A stretch of 64,000 nucleotides of DNA, from assembly GCA_963932185.1 (NCBI GenBank), contig CAWVQJ010000094.1:248001-312000 (forward strand), in the 5' to 3' direction. Made by a program: the position numbers and the translations under genes. The notes beneath the pieces were generated by a model. That model did no database searches. It was not told the DNA's origin and worked only from the letters and a program-made list of their open reading frames with translations. How positions within the stretch are numbered: the stretch's first letter is position 1; the number at the start of each line of letters is the position of its first letter. Below are positions 6,095 through 20,347 of this stretch, one piece after another. This DNA comes from Troglohyphantes excavatus (taxonomy: Eukaryota > Arthropoda > Arachnida > Araneae > Linyphiidae).

Positions 6095-8993
6095 AATTTC
6101 CAGACCATTCCCGTTGATAGTTGGGTTTATATGGAAAAATTGGTATTTTAAAACCTTATTTTCCGTTAAAAAACGATTTCTTTTGCAAATTCCGGACAAA
6201 CTATTCGTCGTAAGGTCAATTGCTTGATACCGTTGGAAGCCCATAGATTATACCTTTCTTCTCGAGCAAGAATTTTTTCATTGTGATCATTTGTCCGGCA
6301 GTTATGAGCCCATTTACCGAATGTGGAGCCAACTTCAAGAGGCCGCCACGGGCAAAATAAATTTTCTATTTCAAATCTGAAGACTGATTTGGAATGAAGA
6401 TTTTGCAAAGTATTTTTTAGTGCCAACGAAAAAATTTTAATTTTTTTTTTAGATTTTTTCGAGTTTTAAAAAAAAAAAAAAAATTCCTGAAAAAGTGAAA
6501 AGTGACAAAATTCGTAATTTTCACAGCACGCCCTTATGGCTTGAAAAGTATCAATATGGCGTTAACTACATACCCAGAGGCAAATTTCAGGCCATTCCCA
6601 TTGATAGTTTTGCATATATGGAAAATGGGTATTTAAAAAACCTATTTTTCCATTAAAAAACGTCTTCTTTTGCACATTCCGGACGAACTATTAGTCGTAA
6701 GGACTATTTCTTGGTACCGTTGGAAGCGCACGGATTATACCTTTCTCCTCGAGCAAGAATTGTTTCATTGTGATCATTTGTCCGGCAGTTATGAGCCCAT
6801 TTACCGAATGTGAAGCCAATTTCAAGAGGCCGCCACGGGCAAAATAAATTTTCTATTTCAAATCGGAAGACTGATTTGGAATCAAGATTTTTTACACTAT
6901 TTTTTAGTGGCAACGAAAAAATTTTAATTCTTTTTTTAGATTTTTTCGAGTTTTTAAAAAAAAAAAAAATTCCTAAAAAAGTGAAAAGTGACAAAATTCG
7001 TAATTTTCACAGCACGCCCTTATGGCTTGAAAAGTATCAATATGGCGTTAACTCCATACCCAGAGGCAAATTTCAGGCCATTCCCATTGATAGTTTTGCA
7101 TATATGGAAAATGGGTATTTAAAAAACCTATTTTTCCATTAAAAAACGTCTTCTTTTGCACATTCCGGACGAACTATTCGTCGTAAGGTCAATTGCTTGG
7201 TACCGTTGGAAGCCCATAGATTATACCTTTCTTCTCGAGCAAGAATTTTTTCATTGTGATCATTTGTCCGGCAGTTATGAGCCTATTTACCGAATGTGGA
7301 GCCAACTTCAAGAGGCCGCCACGGGCAAAATAAATTTTCTATTTCAAATCTGAAGACTGATTTGGAATGAAGATTTTGCAAAGTATTTTTTAGTGCCAAC
7401 GAAAAAATTTTAATTTTTTTTTTAGATTTTTTCGAGTTTTTAAAAAAAAAAAAATTTTCCTGAAAAAGTGAAAAGTGACAAAATTCGTAATTTTCACAGC
7501 ACGCCCTTATGGCTTGAAAAGTATCAATATGGCGTTAACTACATACCCAGAGGCAAATTTCAGGCCATTCCCATTGATAGTTTTGCATATATGGAAAATG
7601 GGTATTTAAAAAACCTATTTTTCCATTAAAAAACGTCTTCTTTTGCACATTCCGGACGAACTATTAGTCGTAAGGACTATTTCTTGGTACCGTTGGAAGC
7701 GCACGGATTATACCTTTCTCCTCGAGCAAGAATTGTTTCATTGTGATCATTTGTCCGGCAGTTATGAGCCCATTTACCGAATGTGAAGCCAACTTCAAGA
7801 GGCCGCCACGGGCAAAATAAATTTTCTATTTCAAATCGGAAGACTGATTTGGAATCAAGATTTTTTACACTATTTTTTAGTGGCAACGAAAAAATTTTAA
7901 TTCTTTTTTTAGATTTTTTCGACTTTTTAAAAAAAAAAAAAAATTCCTAAAAAAGTGAAAAGTGACAAAATTCGTAATTTTCACAGCACGCCCTTATGGC
8001 TTGAAAAGTATCAATATGGCGTTAACTCCATACCCAGAGGCAAATTTCAGGCCATTCCCATTGATAGTTTTGCATATATGGAAAATGGGTATTTAAAAAA
8101 CCTATTTTTCCATTAAAAAACGTCTTCTTTTGCACATTCCGGACGAACTATTCGTCGTAAGGACTATTTCTTGGTACCGTTGGAAGCGCATAGATTATAC
8201 CTTTCTTCTCGAGCAAGAATTGTTTCATTGTGATCATTTGTCCGGCAGTTATGAGCCCATTTACCGAATGTGGAGCCAACTTCAAGAGGCCGCCACGGGC
8301 AAAATAAATTTTCTATTTCAAATCTGAAGACTGATTTGGAATCAAGATTTTTTACACTATTTTTTAGTGGCAACGAAAAATTTTTAATTTTTTTTTAGAT
8401 TTTTTCGAGTTTTTTAAAAAAAATTCAATTTTCCTGAAAAAGTGAAAAGTGACAAAATTCGTAATTTTCACAGCACGCCCTTATGGCTTGAAAAGTATCA
8501 ATATGGCGTTAACTACATACCCAGAGGCAAATTTCAGGCCATTCCCATTGATAGTTTTGCATATATGGAAAATGGGTATTTAAAAAACCTATTTTTCCAT
8601 TAAAAAACGTCTTCTTTTGCACTTTCCGGACGAACTATTAGTCGTAAGGACTATTTCTTGGTACCGTTGGAAGCGCACGGATTATACCTTTCTCCTCGAG
8701 CAAGAATGTTTTCATTGTGATCATTTGTCCGGCAGTTATGAGCCCATTTACCGAATGTGGAGCCAACTTCAAGCGGCCGCCACGGGCAAAATAAATTTTC
8801 TATTTCAAATCGGAAGACTGATTTGGAATGAAGATTTTGCAAAGTATTTTGTAGTGCCAACGAAAAAATTTTAATTTTTTTTTAGATTTTTTCGAGTTTT
8901 TAAAAAAAATTCAATTTTCCTGAAAAAGTGACAAAATTCGTAATTTTCACAGCACGCCCTTGTGGTTTGAAAATTATCAATATGGCGTTAACT
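6095..8993. repeat. Monomer array of H2, S/A-B-A-B-C-D (n=6)
   Basis: Anchors 6183, 6670, 7156, 7643, 8130 and 8617. A clean example of the (B-A) pair repeated before B-C-D. Private variants: cttgatacc near 6225 (destroys the KpnI site and makes a stop), gccaatttc near 6827, gagcctattt near 7284 (makes a stop on the reverse strand), cgacttttt near 7920. Confidence 0.93.
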
Positions 8994-9713
8994 GAAAACC
9001 CTCGAGCAAAAGAAGTTAATGTGTTACAGGATAAACAACTTTCAGAAAAGTGAAAAAAACATGAGTTTCATGAAATTTCTATTGGAGGAACAGTAAATAT
9101 AGAAGAAGTTAATGTGTTACATGAAAAGCAACTTTCAGAAAATTGAAAAAAAATATGAGTTTCATGAAATTTCCGTTGGAGAAACAAGTAATATAGAAGA
9201 AGTTAATGTTGTTACAGGAAAAGCAACTTTCAGAAAAGTGAAAAAAAGTATGAGTTTCATGAAATTTCCATTGGAGAAACAGTAAATATAGATGAAGTTA
9301 ATGTGTTACAGGAAAAACAACTTTCAGTAAATTGAAAAAAAATATGAGTTTCATGAAATTTCCATTGGAGAAACAGTAAATATAGATAAAGTTAATGTGT
9401 TACAGGAAAAACAACTTTCAGTAAATTGAAAAAAAATATGAGTTTCATGAAATTTCCATTGGAGAAACAGTAAATATAGATAAAGTTAATGTGTTACAGG
9501 AAAAACAACTTTCAGAAAATTGAAAAAAAATATGAGTTTCATGAAATTTCCATTGGAGAAACAAGAAATATAGAAGAAGTTAATGTGTTACAGAAAAAAC
9601 AACTTTCAGAAAAGTGAAAAAAAAATATGAGTTTTTAGGCTATTTCCATTGGAGAAACAGGAAATATAGAAGTTAAAAGTGTTTTGCAGCGAAAAAAAAC
9701 CTTCAGAATAAAT
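8994..9713. repeat. 94-bp subrepeat block of H2 (k=7), canonical
   Basis: Copies at 9015, 9108, 9202, 9297, 9391, 9485 and 9579, with a decayed copy at 9672. Each position has its own marks: copy 1 gataaac and attggagg; copy 2 acatgaaaagc; copy 3 atgttgttac; copies 4-5 cagtaaattg; copy 6 cagaaaattg; copy 7 acagaaaaaac followed by gagtttttaggc instead of the heat-shock-like motif. This order recurs in all seven-copy blocks, so the block is copied as a unit. Six heat-shock-like motifs. Confidence 0.94.
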
Positions 9714-10287
9714 AAAAATCAGATAAATAAACACAAAAATAAAATAAAATTTATATGTGTAAAACGCTTTTTCACGCGATTTCCAGCACTTTTCCACAAA
9801 TAGAATTGCGGCCGAACTACTGGAGCTATCGACTTGAAATTTGCTCTAGTCTACTAACGGTGATGTTTCCAGTCGATTGGAAGTAGTTAGAAGGCGATCC
9901 GAGCACTAGAAATGAAATTTGATTTTTTTTCGTCGGAGGTATTTTTTTAATTTTTTTTTTTAAAGTCCAGCTTTGAAATATGATGGAAAAAATGTTTCGT
10001 CAATTTTCTATGTTAAAGAAATTTTTTTAAAAAAATTTAAGAATTTTTTTTCGAATTTTAATTTTTTTATTTTTTGAAAAAAAAAAATATTCCATGTTGT
10101 AAAGCATTAAAAATGGTTATATACGTATATTTTTATTTTGGACTTTGAAAAATTTTTGAACCATTTTCGCCCACTTAAAAAAAGTACTTAACCGGTCGCC
10201 GACCATGTTCTGTGGCGACAGGATCCTATACACTTCGCGACATGACGTATTTCCCGACTCCCGATTAAAAACTGCTTTTTCTCCAGC
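9714..10287. repeat. Spacer between H2 and H3
   Basis: Carries a T7A7 version of the aaagaaattt...aaatttaag tract near 10020 (most copies are T6A8), shared with the spacers after H3 and H5. Confidence 0.88.
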
Positions 10288-12700
10288 AATTTCCAGACCA
10301 TTCCCGTTGATAGTTGGGTTTATATGGAAAAATTAGTATTTTAAAACCTTATTTTCCGTTAAAAAACGATTTCTTTTGCAAATTCCGGACAAACTATTCG
10401 TCGTAAGGTCAATTGCTTGGTACCGTTGGAAGCGCACGGATTATACCTTTCTCCTCGAGCAAGAATTTTTTCATTGTGATCATTTGTCCGGCAGTTATGA
10501 GCCCATTTACCGAATGTGAAGCCAACTTCAAGAGGCCGCCACGGGCAAAATAAATTTTCTATTTCAAATCGGAAGACTGATTTGGAATCAAGATTTTTTA
10601 CACTATTTTTTAGTGGCAACGAAAAAATTTTAATTCTTTTTTTAGATTTTTTCGAGTTTTAAAAAAAAAAAAAAAATTCCTAAAAAAGTGAAAAGTGACA
10701 AAATTCGTAATTTTCACAGCACGCCCTTATGGCTTGAAAAGTATCAATATGGCGTTAACTCCATACCCAGAGGCAAATTTCAGGCCATTCCCATTGATAG
10801 TTTTGCATATATGGAAAATGGGTATTTAAAAAACCTATTTTTCCATTAAAAAACGTCTTCTTTTGCACATTCCGGACGAACTATTCGTCGTAAGGTCAAT
10901 TGCTTGGTACCGTTGGAAGCCCATAGATTATACCTTTCTTCTCGAGCAAGAATTTTTTCATTGTGATCATTTGTCCGGCAGTTATGAGCCCATTTACCGA
11001 ATGTGGAGCCAACTTCAAGAGGCCGCCACGGGCAAAATAAATTTTCTATTTCAAATCTGAAGACTGATTTGGAATGAAGATTTTGCAAAGTATTTTTTAG
11101 TGCCAACGAAAAAATTTTAATTTTTTTTTTAGATTTTTTCGAGTTTTTAAAAAAAAAAAAAATTTCCTGAAAAAGTGAAAAGTGACAAAATTCGTAATTT
11201 TCACAGCACGCCCTTATGGCTTGAAAAGTATCAATATGGCGTTAACTACATACCCAGAGGCAAATTTCAGGCCATTCCCATTGATAGTTTTGCATATATG
11301 GAAAATGGGTATTTAAAAAACCTATTTTTCCATTAAAAAACGTCTTCTTTTGCACATTCCGGACGAACTATTAGTCGTAAGGACTATTTCTTGGTACCGT
11401 TGGAAGCGCACGGATTATACCTTTCTCCTCGAGCAAGAATTGTTTCATTGTGATCATTTGTCCGGCAGTTATGAGCCCATTTACCGAATGTGAAGCCAAC
11501 TTCAAGAGGCCGCCACGGGCAAAATAAATTTTCTATTTCAAATCTGAAGACTGATTTGGAATGAAGATTTTGCAAAGTATTTTTTAGTGCCAACGAAAAA
11601 ATTTTAATTTTTTTTTTAGATTTTTTCGAGTTTTTAAAAAAAAAAAAAATTTCCTGAAAAAGTGAAAAGTGACAAAATTCGTAATTTTCACAGCACGCCC
11701 TTATGGCTTGAAAAGTATCAATATGGCGTTAACTACATACCCAGAGGCAAATTTCAGGCCATTCCCATTGATAGTTTTGCATATATGGAAAATGGGTATT
11801 TAAAAAACCTATTTTTCCATTAAAAAACGTCTTCTTTTGCACATTCCGGACGAACTATTCGTCGTAAGGACTATTTCTTGGTACCGTTGGAAGCGCATAG
11901 ATTATACCTTTCTTCTCGAGCAAGAATTGTTTCATTGTGATCATTTGTCCGGCAGTTATGAGCCCATTTACCGAATGTGGAGCCAAATTCAAGAGGCCGC
12001 CACGGGCAAAATAAATTTTCTATTTCAAATCTGAAGACTGATTTGGAATCAAGATTTTTTACACTCTTTTTTAGTGGCAACGAAAAATTTTTAATTTTTT
12101 TTTAGATTTTTTCGAGTTTTTTAAAAAAAATTCAATTTTCCTGAAAAAGTGAAAAGTGACAAAATTCGTAATTTTCACAGCACGCCCTTATGGCTTGAAA
12201 AGTATCAATATGGCGTTAACTACATACCCAGAGGCAAATTTCAGGCCATTCCCATTGATAGTTTTGCATATATGGAAAATGGGTATTTAAAAAACCTATT
12301 TTTCCATTAAAAAACGTCTTCTTTTGCACTTTCCGGACGAACTATTAGTCGTAAGGACTATTTCTTGGTACCGTTGGAAGCGCACGGATTATACCTTTCT
12401 CCTCGAGCAAGAATGTTTTCATTGTGATCATTTGTCCGGCAGTTATGAGCCCATTTACCGAATGTGGAGCCAACTTCAAGCGGCCGCCACGGGCAAAATA
12501 AATTTTCTATTTCAAATCGGAAGACTGATTTGGAATGAAGATTTTGCAAAGTATTTTGTAGTGCCAACGAAAAAATTTTAATTTTTTTTTAGATTTTTTC
12601 GAGTTTTTAAAAAAAATTCAATTTTCCTGAAAAAGTGACAAAATTCGTAATTTTCACAGCACGCCCTTGTGGTTTGAAAATTATCAATATGGCGTTAACT
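10288..12700. repeat. Monomer array of H3, S/B - A - B/A - C - D (n=5)
   Basis: Anchors 10376, 10863, 11350, 11837 and 12324. The S monomer has a B tail, and the 11350 monomer is B with an A tail. aattagtatt near 10332 introduces a stop in the spacer-spanning forward frame. Confidence 0.93.
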
Positions 12701-13420
12701 GAAAACCCTCGAGCAAAAGAAGTTAATGTGTTACAGGATAAACAACTTTCAGAAAAGTGAAAAAAACATGAGTTTCATGAAATTTCTATTGGAGGAACAG
12801 TAAATATAGAAGAAGTTAATGTGTTACATGAAAAGCAACTTTCAGAAAATTGAAAAAAAATATGAGTTTCATGAAATTTCCGTTGGAGAAACAAGTAATA
12901 TAGAAGAAGTTAATGTTGTTACAGGAAAAGCAACTTTCAGAAAAGTGAAAAAAAGTATGAGTTTCATGAAATTTCCATTGGAGAAACAGTAAATATAGAT
13001 GAAGTTAATGTGTTACAGGAAAAACAACTTTCAGTAAATTGAAAAAAAATATGAGTTTCATGAAATTTCCATTGGAGAAACAGTAAATATAGATAAAGTT
13101 AATGTGTTACAGGAAAAACAACTTTCAGTAAATTGAAAAAAAATATGAGTTTCATGAAATTTCCATTGGAGAAACAGTAAATATAGATAAAGTTAATGTG
13201 TTACAGGAAAAACAACTTTCAGAAAATTGAAAAAAAATATGAGTTTCATGAAATTTCCATTGGAGAAACAAGAAATATAGAAGAAGTTAATGTGTTACAG
13301 AAAAAACAACTTTCAGAAAAGTGAAAAAAAAATATGAGTTTTTAGGCTATTTCCATTGGAGAAACAGGAAATATAGAAGTTAAAAGTGTTTTGCAGCGAA
13401 AAAAAACCTTCAGAATAAAT
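12701..13420. repeat. 94-bp subrepeat block of H3 (k=7)
   Basis: Same seven positional copies plus decayed eighth as in H2; six heat-shock-like motifs. Confidence 0.93.
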
Positions 13421-13994
13421 AAAAATCAGATAAATAAACACAAAAATAAAATAAAATTTATATGTGTAAAACGCTTTTTCACGCGATTTCCAGCACTTTT
13501 CCACAAATAGAATTGCGGCCGAACTACTGGAGCTATCGACTTGAAATTTGCTCTAGTCTACTAACGGTGATGTTTCCAGTCGATTGGAAGTAGTTAGAAG
13601 GCGATCCGAGCACTAGAAATGAAATTTGATTTTTTTTCGTCGGAGGTATTTTTTTAATTTTTTTTTTTAAAGTCCAGCTTTGAAATATGATGGAAAAAAT
13701 GTTTCGTCAATTTTCTATGTTAAAGAAATTTTTTTAAAAAAATTTAAGAATTTTTTTTCGAATTTTAATTTTTTTATTTTTTGAAAAAAAAAAATATTCC
13801 ATGTTGTAAAGCATTAAAAATGGTTATATACGTATATTTTTATTTTGGACTTTGAAAAATTTTTGAACCATTTTCGCCCACTTAAAAAAAGTACTTAACC
13901 GGTCGCCGACCATGTTCTGTGGCGACAGGATCCTATACACTTCGCGACATGACGTATTTCCCGACTCCCGATTAAAAACTGCTTTTTCTCCAGC
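13421..13994. repeat. Spacer between H3 and H4
   Basis: T7A7 tract variant near 13730, as in the preceding spacer. Confidence 0.88.
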
Positions 13995-16407
13995 AATTTC
14001 CAGACCATTCCCGTTGATAGTTGGGTTTATATGGAAAAATTAGTATTTTAAAACCTTATTTTCCGTTAAAAAACGATTTCTTTTGCAAATTCCGGACAAA
14101 CTATTCGTCGTAAGGTCAATTGCTTGGTACCGTTGGAAGCGCACGGATTATACCTTTCTCCTCGAGCAAGAATTTTTTCATTGTGATCATTTGTCCGGCA
14201 GTTATGAGCCCATTTACCGAATGTGAAGCCAACTTCAAGAGGCCGCCACGGGCAAAATAAATTTTCTATTTCAAATCGGAAGACTGATTTGGAATCAAGA
14301 TTTTTTACACTATTTTTTAGTGGCAACGAAAAAATTTTAATTCTTTTTTTAGATTTTTTCGAGTTTTAAAAAAAAAAAAAAAATTCCTAAAAAAGTGAAA
14401 AGTGACAAAATTCGTAATTTTCACAGCACGCCCTTATGGCTTGAAAAGTATCAATATGGCGTTAACTCCATACCCAGAGGCAAATTTCAGGCCATTCCCA
14501 TTGATAGTTTTGCATATATGGAAAATGGGTATTTAAAAAACCTATTTTTCCATTAAAAAACGTCTTCTTTTGCACATTCCGGACGAACTATTCGTCGTAA
14601 GGTCAATTGCTTGGTACCGTTGGAAGCCCATAGATTATACCTTTCTTCTCGAGCAAGAATTTTTTCATTGTGATCATTTGTCCGGCAGTTATGAGCCCAT
14701 TTACCGAATGTGGAGCCAACTTCAAGAGGCCGCCACGGGCAAAATAAATTTTCTATTTCAAATCTGAAGACTGATTTGGAATGAAGATTTTGCAAAGTAT
14801 TTTTTAGTGCCAACGAAAAAATTTTAATTTTTTTTTTAGATTTTTTCGAGTTTTTAAAAAAAAAAAAAATTTCCTGAAAAAGTGAAAAGTGACAAAATTC
14901 GTAATTTTCACAGCACGCCCTTATGGCTTGAAAAGTATCAATATGGCGTTAACTACATACCCAGAGGCAAATTTCAGGCCATTCCCATTGATAGTTTTGC
15001 ATATATGGAAAATGGGTATTTAAAAAACCTATTTTTCCATTAAAAAACGTCTTCTTTTGCACATTCCGGACGAACTATTAGTCGTAAGGACTATTTCTTG
15101 GTACCGTTGGAAGCGCACGGATTATACCTTTCTCCTCGAGCAAGAATTGTTTCATTGTGATCATTTGTCCGGCAGTTATGAGCCCATTTACCGAATGTGA
15201 AGCCAACTTCAAGAGGCCGCCACGGGCAAAATAAATTTTCTATTTCAAATCTGAAGACTGATTTGGAATGAAGATTTTGCAAAGTATTTTTTAGTGCCAA
15301 CGAAAAAATTTTAATTTTTTTTTTAGATTTTTTCGAGTTTTTAAAAAAAAAAAAAATTTCCTGAAAAAGTGAAAAGTGACAAAATTCGTAATTTTCACAG
15401 CACGCCCTTATGGCTTGAAAAGTATCAATATGGCGTTAACTACATACCCAGAGGCAAATTTCAGGCCATTCCCATTGATAGTTTTGCATATATGGAAAAT
15501 GGGTATTTAAAAAACCTATTTTTCCATTAAAAAACGTCTTCTTTTGCACATTCCGGACGAACTATTCGTCGTAAGGACTATTTCTTGGTACCGTTGGAAG
15601 CGCATAGATTATACCTTTCTTCTCGAGCAAGAATTGTTTCATTGTGATCATTTGTCCGGCAGTTATGAGCCCATTTACCGAATGTGGAGCCAAATTCAAG
15701 AGGCCGCCACGGGCAAAATAAATTTTCTATTTCAAATCTGAAGACTGATTTGGAATCAAGATTTTTTACACTCTTTTTTAGTGGCAACGAAAAATTTTTA
15801 ATTTTTTTTTAGATTTTTTCGAGTTTTTTAAAAAAAATTCAATTTTCCTGAAAAAGTGAAAAGTGACAAAATTCGTAATTTTCACAGCACGCCCTTATGG
15901 CTTGAAAAGTATCAATATGGCGTTAACTACATACCCAGAGGCAAATTTCAGGCCATTCCCATTGATAGTTTTGCATATATGGAAAATGGGTATTTAAAAA
16001 ACCTATTTTTCCATTAAAAAACGTCTTCTTTTGCACTTTCCGGACGAACTATTAGTCGTAAGGACTATTTCTTGGTACCGTTGGAAGCGCACGGATTATA
16101 CCTTTCTCCTCGAGCAAGAATGTTTTCATTGTGATCATTTGTCCGGCAGTTATGAGCCCATTTACCGAATGTGGAGCCAACTTCAAGCGGCCGCCACGGG
16201 CAAAATAAATTTTCTATTTCAAATCGGAAGACTGATTTGGAATGAAGATTTTGCAAAGTATTTTGTAGTGCCAACGAAAAAATTTTAATTTTTTTTTAGA
16301 TTTTTTCGAGTTTTTAAAAAAAATTCAATTTTCCTGAAAAAGTGACAAAATTCGTAATTTTCACAGCACGCCCTTGTGGTTTGAAAATTATCAATATGGC
16401 GTTAACT
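13995..16407. repeat. Monomer array of H4, S/B - A - B/A - C - D (n=5)
   Basis: Anchors 14083, 14570, 15057, 15544 and 16031. Monomer order and hybrids identical to H3. Confidence 0.93.
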
Positions 16408-17127
16408 GAAAACCCTCGAGCAAAAGAAGTTAATGTGTTACAGGATAAACAACTTTCAGAAAAGTGAAAAAAACATGAGTTTCATGAAATTTCTATTGGA
16501 GGAACAGTAAATATAGAAGAAGTTAATGTGTTACATGAAAAGCAACTTTCAGAAAATTGAAAAAAAATATGAGTTTCATGAAATTTCCGTTGGAGAAACA
16601 AGTAATATAGAAGAAGTTAATGTTGTTACAGGAAAAGCAACTTTCAGAAAAGTGAAAAAAAGTATGAGTTTCATGAAATTTCCATTGGAGAAACAGTAAA
16701 TATAGATGAAGTTAATGTGTTACAGGAAAAACAACTTTCAGTAAATTGAAAAAAAATATGAGTTTCATGAAATTTCCATTGGAGAAACAGTAAATATAGA
16801 TAAAGTTAATGTGTTACAGGAAAAACAACTTTCAGTAAATTGAAAAAAAATATGAGTTTCATGAAATTTCCATTGGAGAAACAGTAAATATAGATAAAGT
16901 TAATGTGTTACAGGAAAAACAACTTTCAGAAAATTGAAAAAAAATATGAGTTTCATGAAATTTCCATTGGAGAAACAAGAAATATAGAAGAAGTTAATGT
17001 GTTACAGAAAAAACAACTTTCAGAAAAGTGAAAAAAAAATATGAGTTTTTAGGCTATTTCCATTGGAGAAACAGGAAATATAGAAGTTAAAAGTGTTTTG
17101 CAGCGAAAAAAAACCTTCAGAATAAAT
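16408..17127. repeat. 94-bp subrepeat block of H4 (k=7)
   Basis: Canonical seven-copy order; six heat-shock-like motifs. Confidence 0.93.
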
Positions 17128-17701
17128 AAAAATCAGATAAATAAACACAAAAATAAAATAAAATTTATATGTGTAAAACGCTTTTTCACGCGATTTCCAG
17201 CACTTTTCCACAAATAGAATTGCGGCCGAACTACTGGAGCTATCGACTTGAAATTTGCTCTAGTCTACTAACGGTGATGTTTCCAGTCGATTGGAAGTAG
17301 TTAGAAGGCGATCCGAGCACTAGAAATGAAATTTGATTTTTTTTCGTCGGAGGTATTTTTTTAATTTTTTTTTTTAAAGTCCAGCTTTGAAATATGATGG
17401 AAAAAATGTTTCGTCAATTTTCTATGTTAAAGAAATTTTTTAAAAAAAATTTAAGAATTTTTTTTCGAATTTTAATTTTTTTATTTTTTGAAAAAAAAAA
17501 ATATTCCATGTTGTAAAGCATTAAAAATGGTTATATACGTATATTTTTATTTTGGACTTTGAAAAATTTTTGAACCATTTTCGCCCACTTAAAAAAAGTA
17601 CTTAACCGGTCGCCGACCATGTTCTGTGGCGACAGGATCCTATACACTTTGCGACATGACGTATTTCCCGACTCCCGATTAAAAACTGCTTTTTCTCCAG
17701 C
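17128..17701. repeat. Spacer between H4 and H5
   Basis: Private cactttgcgac near 17651 (others cacttcgcgac), a replacement change in the spacer-spanning forward frame. T6A8 tract, so the 3707-bp duplication ends before or inside this spacer. Confidence 0.88.
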
Positions 17702-19627
17702 AATTTCCAGACCATTCCCGTTGATAGTTGGGTTTATATGGAAAAATTGGTATTTTAAAACCTTATTTTCCGTTAAAAAACGATTTCTTTTGCAAATTCC
17801 GGACAAACTATTCGTCGTAAGGTCAATTGCTTGGTACCGTTGGAAGCCCATAGATTATACCTTTCTTCTCGAGCAAGAATTTTTTCATTGTGATCATTTG
17901 TCCGGCAGTTATGAGCCCATTTACCGAATGTGGAGCCAACTTCAAGAGGCCGCCACGGGCAAAATAAATTTTCTATTTCAAATCTGAAGACTGATTTGGA
18001 ATGAAGATTTTGCAAAGTATTTTTTAGTGCCAACGAAAAAATTTTAATTTTTTTTTTAGATTTTTTCGAGTTTTAAAAAAAAAAAAAAAATTCCTGAAAA
18101 AGTGAAAAGTGACAAAATTCGTAATTTTCACAGCACGCCCTTATGGCTTGAAAAGTATCAATATGGCGTTAACTACATACCCAGAGGCAAATTTCAGGCC
18201 ATTCCCATTGATAGTTTTGCATATATGGAAAATGGGTATTTAAAAAACCTATTTTTCCATTAAAAAACGTCTTCTTTTGCACATTCCGGACGAACTATTA
18301 GTCGTAAGGACTATTTCTTGGTACCGTTGGAAGCGCACGGATTATACCTTTCTCCTCGAGCAAGAATTGTTTCATTGTGATCATTTGTCCGGCAGTTATG
18401 AGCCCATTTACCGAATGTGAAGCCAACTTCAAGAGGCCGCCACGGGCAAAATAAATTTTCTATTTCAAATCGGAAGACTGATTTGGAATCAAGATTTTTT
18501 ACACTATTTTTTAGTGGCAACGAAAAAATTTTAATTCTTTTTTTAGATTTTTTCGAGTTTTTAAAAAAAAAAAAAAATTCCTAAAAAAGTGAAAAGTGAC
18601 AAAATTCGTAATTTTCACAGCACGCCCTTATGGCTTGAAAAGTATCAATATGGCGTTAACTCCATACCCAGAGGCAAATTTCAGGCCATTCCCATTGATA
18701 GTTTTGCATATATGGAAAATGGGTATTTAAAAAACCTATTTTTCCATTAAAAAACGTCTTCTTTTGCACATTCCGGACGAACTATTCGTCGTAAGGACTA
18801 TTTCTTGGTACCGTTGGAAGCGCATAGATTATACCTTTCTTCTCGAGCAAGAATTATTTCATTGTGATCATTTGTCCGGCAGTTATGAGCCCATTTACCG
18901 AATGTGGAGCCAACTTCAAGAGGCCGCCACGGGCAAAATAAATTTTCTATTTCAAATCTGAAGACTGATTTGGAATCAAGATTTTTTACACTATTTTTTA
19001 GTGGCAACGAAAAATTTTTAATTTTTTTTTAGATTTTTTCGAGTTTTTTAAAAAAAATTCAATTTTCCTGAAAAAGTGAAAAGTGACAAAATTCGTAATT
19101 TTCACAGCACGCCCTTATGGCTTGAAAAGTATCAATATGGCGTTAACTACATACCCAGAGGCAAATTTCAGGCCATTCCCATTGATAGTTTTGCATATAT
19201 GGAAAATGGGTATTTAAAAAACCTATTTTTCCATTAAAAAACGTCTTCTTTTGCACTTTCCGGACGAACTATTAGTCGTAAGGACTATTTCTTGGTACCG
19301 TTGGAAGCGCACGGATTATACCTTTCTCCTCGAGCAAGAATGTTTTCATTGTGATCATTTGTCCGGCAGTTATGAGCCCATTTACCGAATGTGGAGCCAA
19401 CTTCAAGCGGCCGCCACGGGCAAAATAAATTTTCTATTTCAAATCGGAAGACTGATTTGGAATGAAGATTTTGCAAAGTATTTTGTAGTGCCAACGAAAA
19501 AATTTTAATTTTTTTTTAGATTTTTTCGAGTTTTTAAAAAAAATTCAATTTTCCTGAAAAAGTGACAAAATTCGTAATTTTCACAGCACGCCCTTGTGGT
19601 TTGAAAATTATCAATATGGCGTTAACT
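17702..19627. repeat. Monomer array of H5, S/A-B-C-D (n=4)
   Basis: Anchors 17790, 18277, 18764 and 19251. The shortest array with each of S, B, C and D in unmixed form. Private gaattatttcattg near 18855. Confidence 0.93.
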
Positions 19628-20347
19628 GAAAACCCTCGAGCAAAAGAAGTTAATGTGTTACAGGATAAACAACTTTCAGAAAAGTGAAAAAAACATGAGT
19701 TTCATGAAATTTCTATTGGAGGAACAGTAAATATAGAAGAAGTTAATGTGTTACATGAAAAGCAACTTTCAGAAAATTGAAAAAAAATATGAGTTTCATG
19801 AAATTTCCGTTGGAGAAACAAGTAATATAGAAGCAGTTAATGTTGTTACAGGAAAAGCAACTTTCAGAAAAGTGAAAAAAAGTATGAGTTTCATGAAATT
19901 TCCATTGGAGAAACAGTAAATATAGATGAAGTTAATGTGTTACAGGAAAAACAACTTTCAGTAAATTGAAAAAAAATATGAGTTTCATGAAATTTCCATT
20001 GGAGAAACAGTAAATATAGATAAAGTTAATGAGTTACAGGAAAAACAACTTTCAGTAAATTGAAAAAAAATATGAGTTTCATGAAATTTCCATTGGAGAA
20101 ACAGTAAATATAGATAAAGTTAATGTGTTACAGGAAAAACAACTTTCAGAAAATTGAAAAAAAATATGAGTTTCATGAAATTTCCATTGGAGAAACAAGA
20201 AATATAGAAGAAGTTAATGTGTTACAGAAAAAACAACTTTCAGAAAAGTGAAAAAAAAATATGAGTTTTTAGGCTATTTCCATTGGAGAAACAGGAAATA
20301 TAGAAGTTAAAAGTGTTTTGCAGCGAAAAAAAACCTTCAGAATAAAT
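19628..20347. repeat. 94-bp subrepeat block of H5 (k=7)
   Basis: Canonical order. Private gaagcagttaatg near 19834 and gagttacagg near 20031. Confidence 0.93.

Larger units (their letters stand above)
9714..13420. repeat. 3707-bp tandem duplication, copy 1
   Basis: Spacer plus H3. Shares private variants with the next 3707 bp: aattagtatt (10332 and 14039), ccaaattcaag (11986 and 15693), cactctttttt (12062 and 15769). These are absent elsewhere, so the two HORs are direct sister copies. Boundaries are placed at repeat-block edges and are approximate. Confidence 0.85.
13421..17127. repeat. 3707-bp tandem duplication, copy 2
   Basis: Sister of 9714-13420, sharing all its private variants at an offset of 3707 bp. 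Confidence 0.85.
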
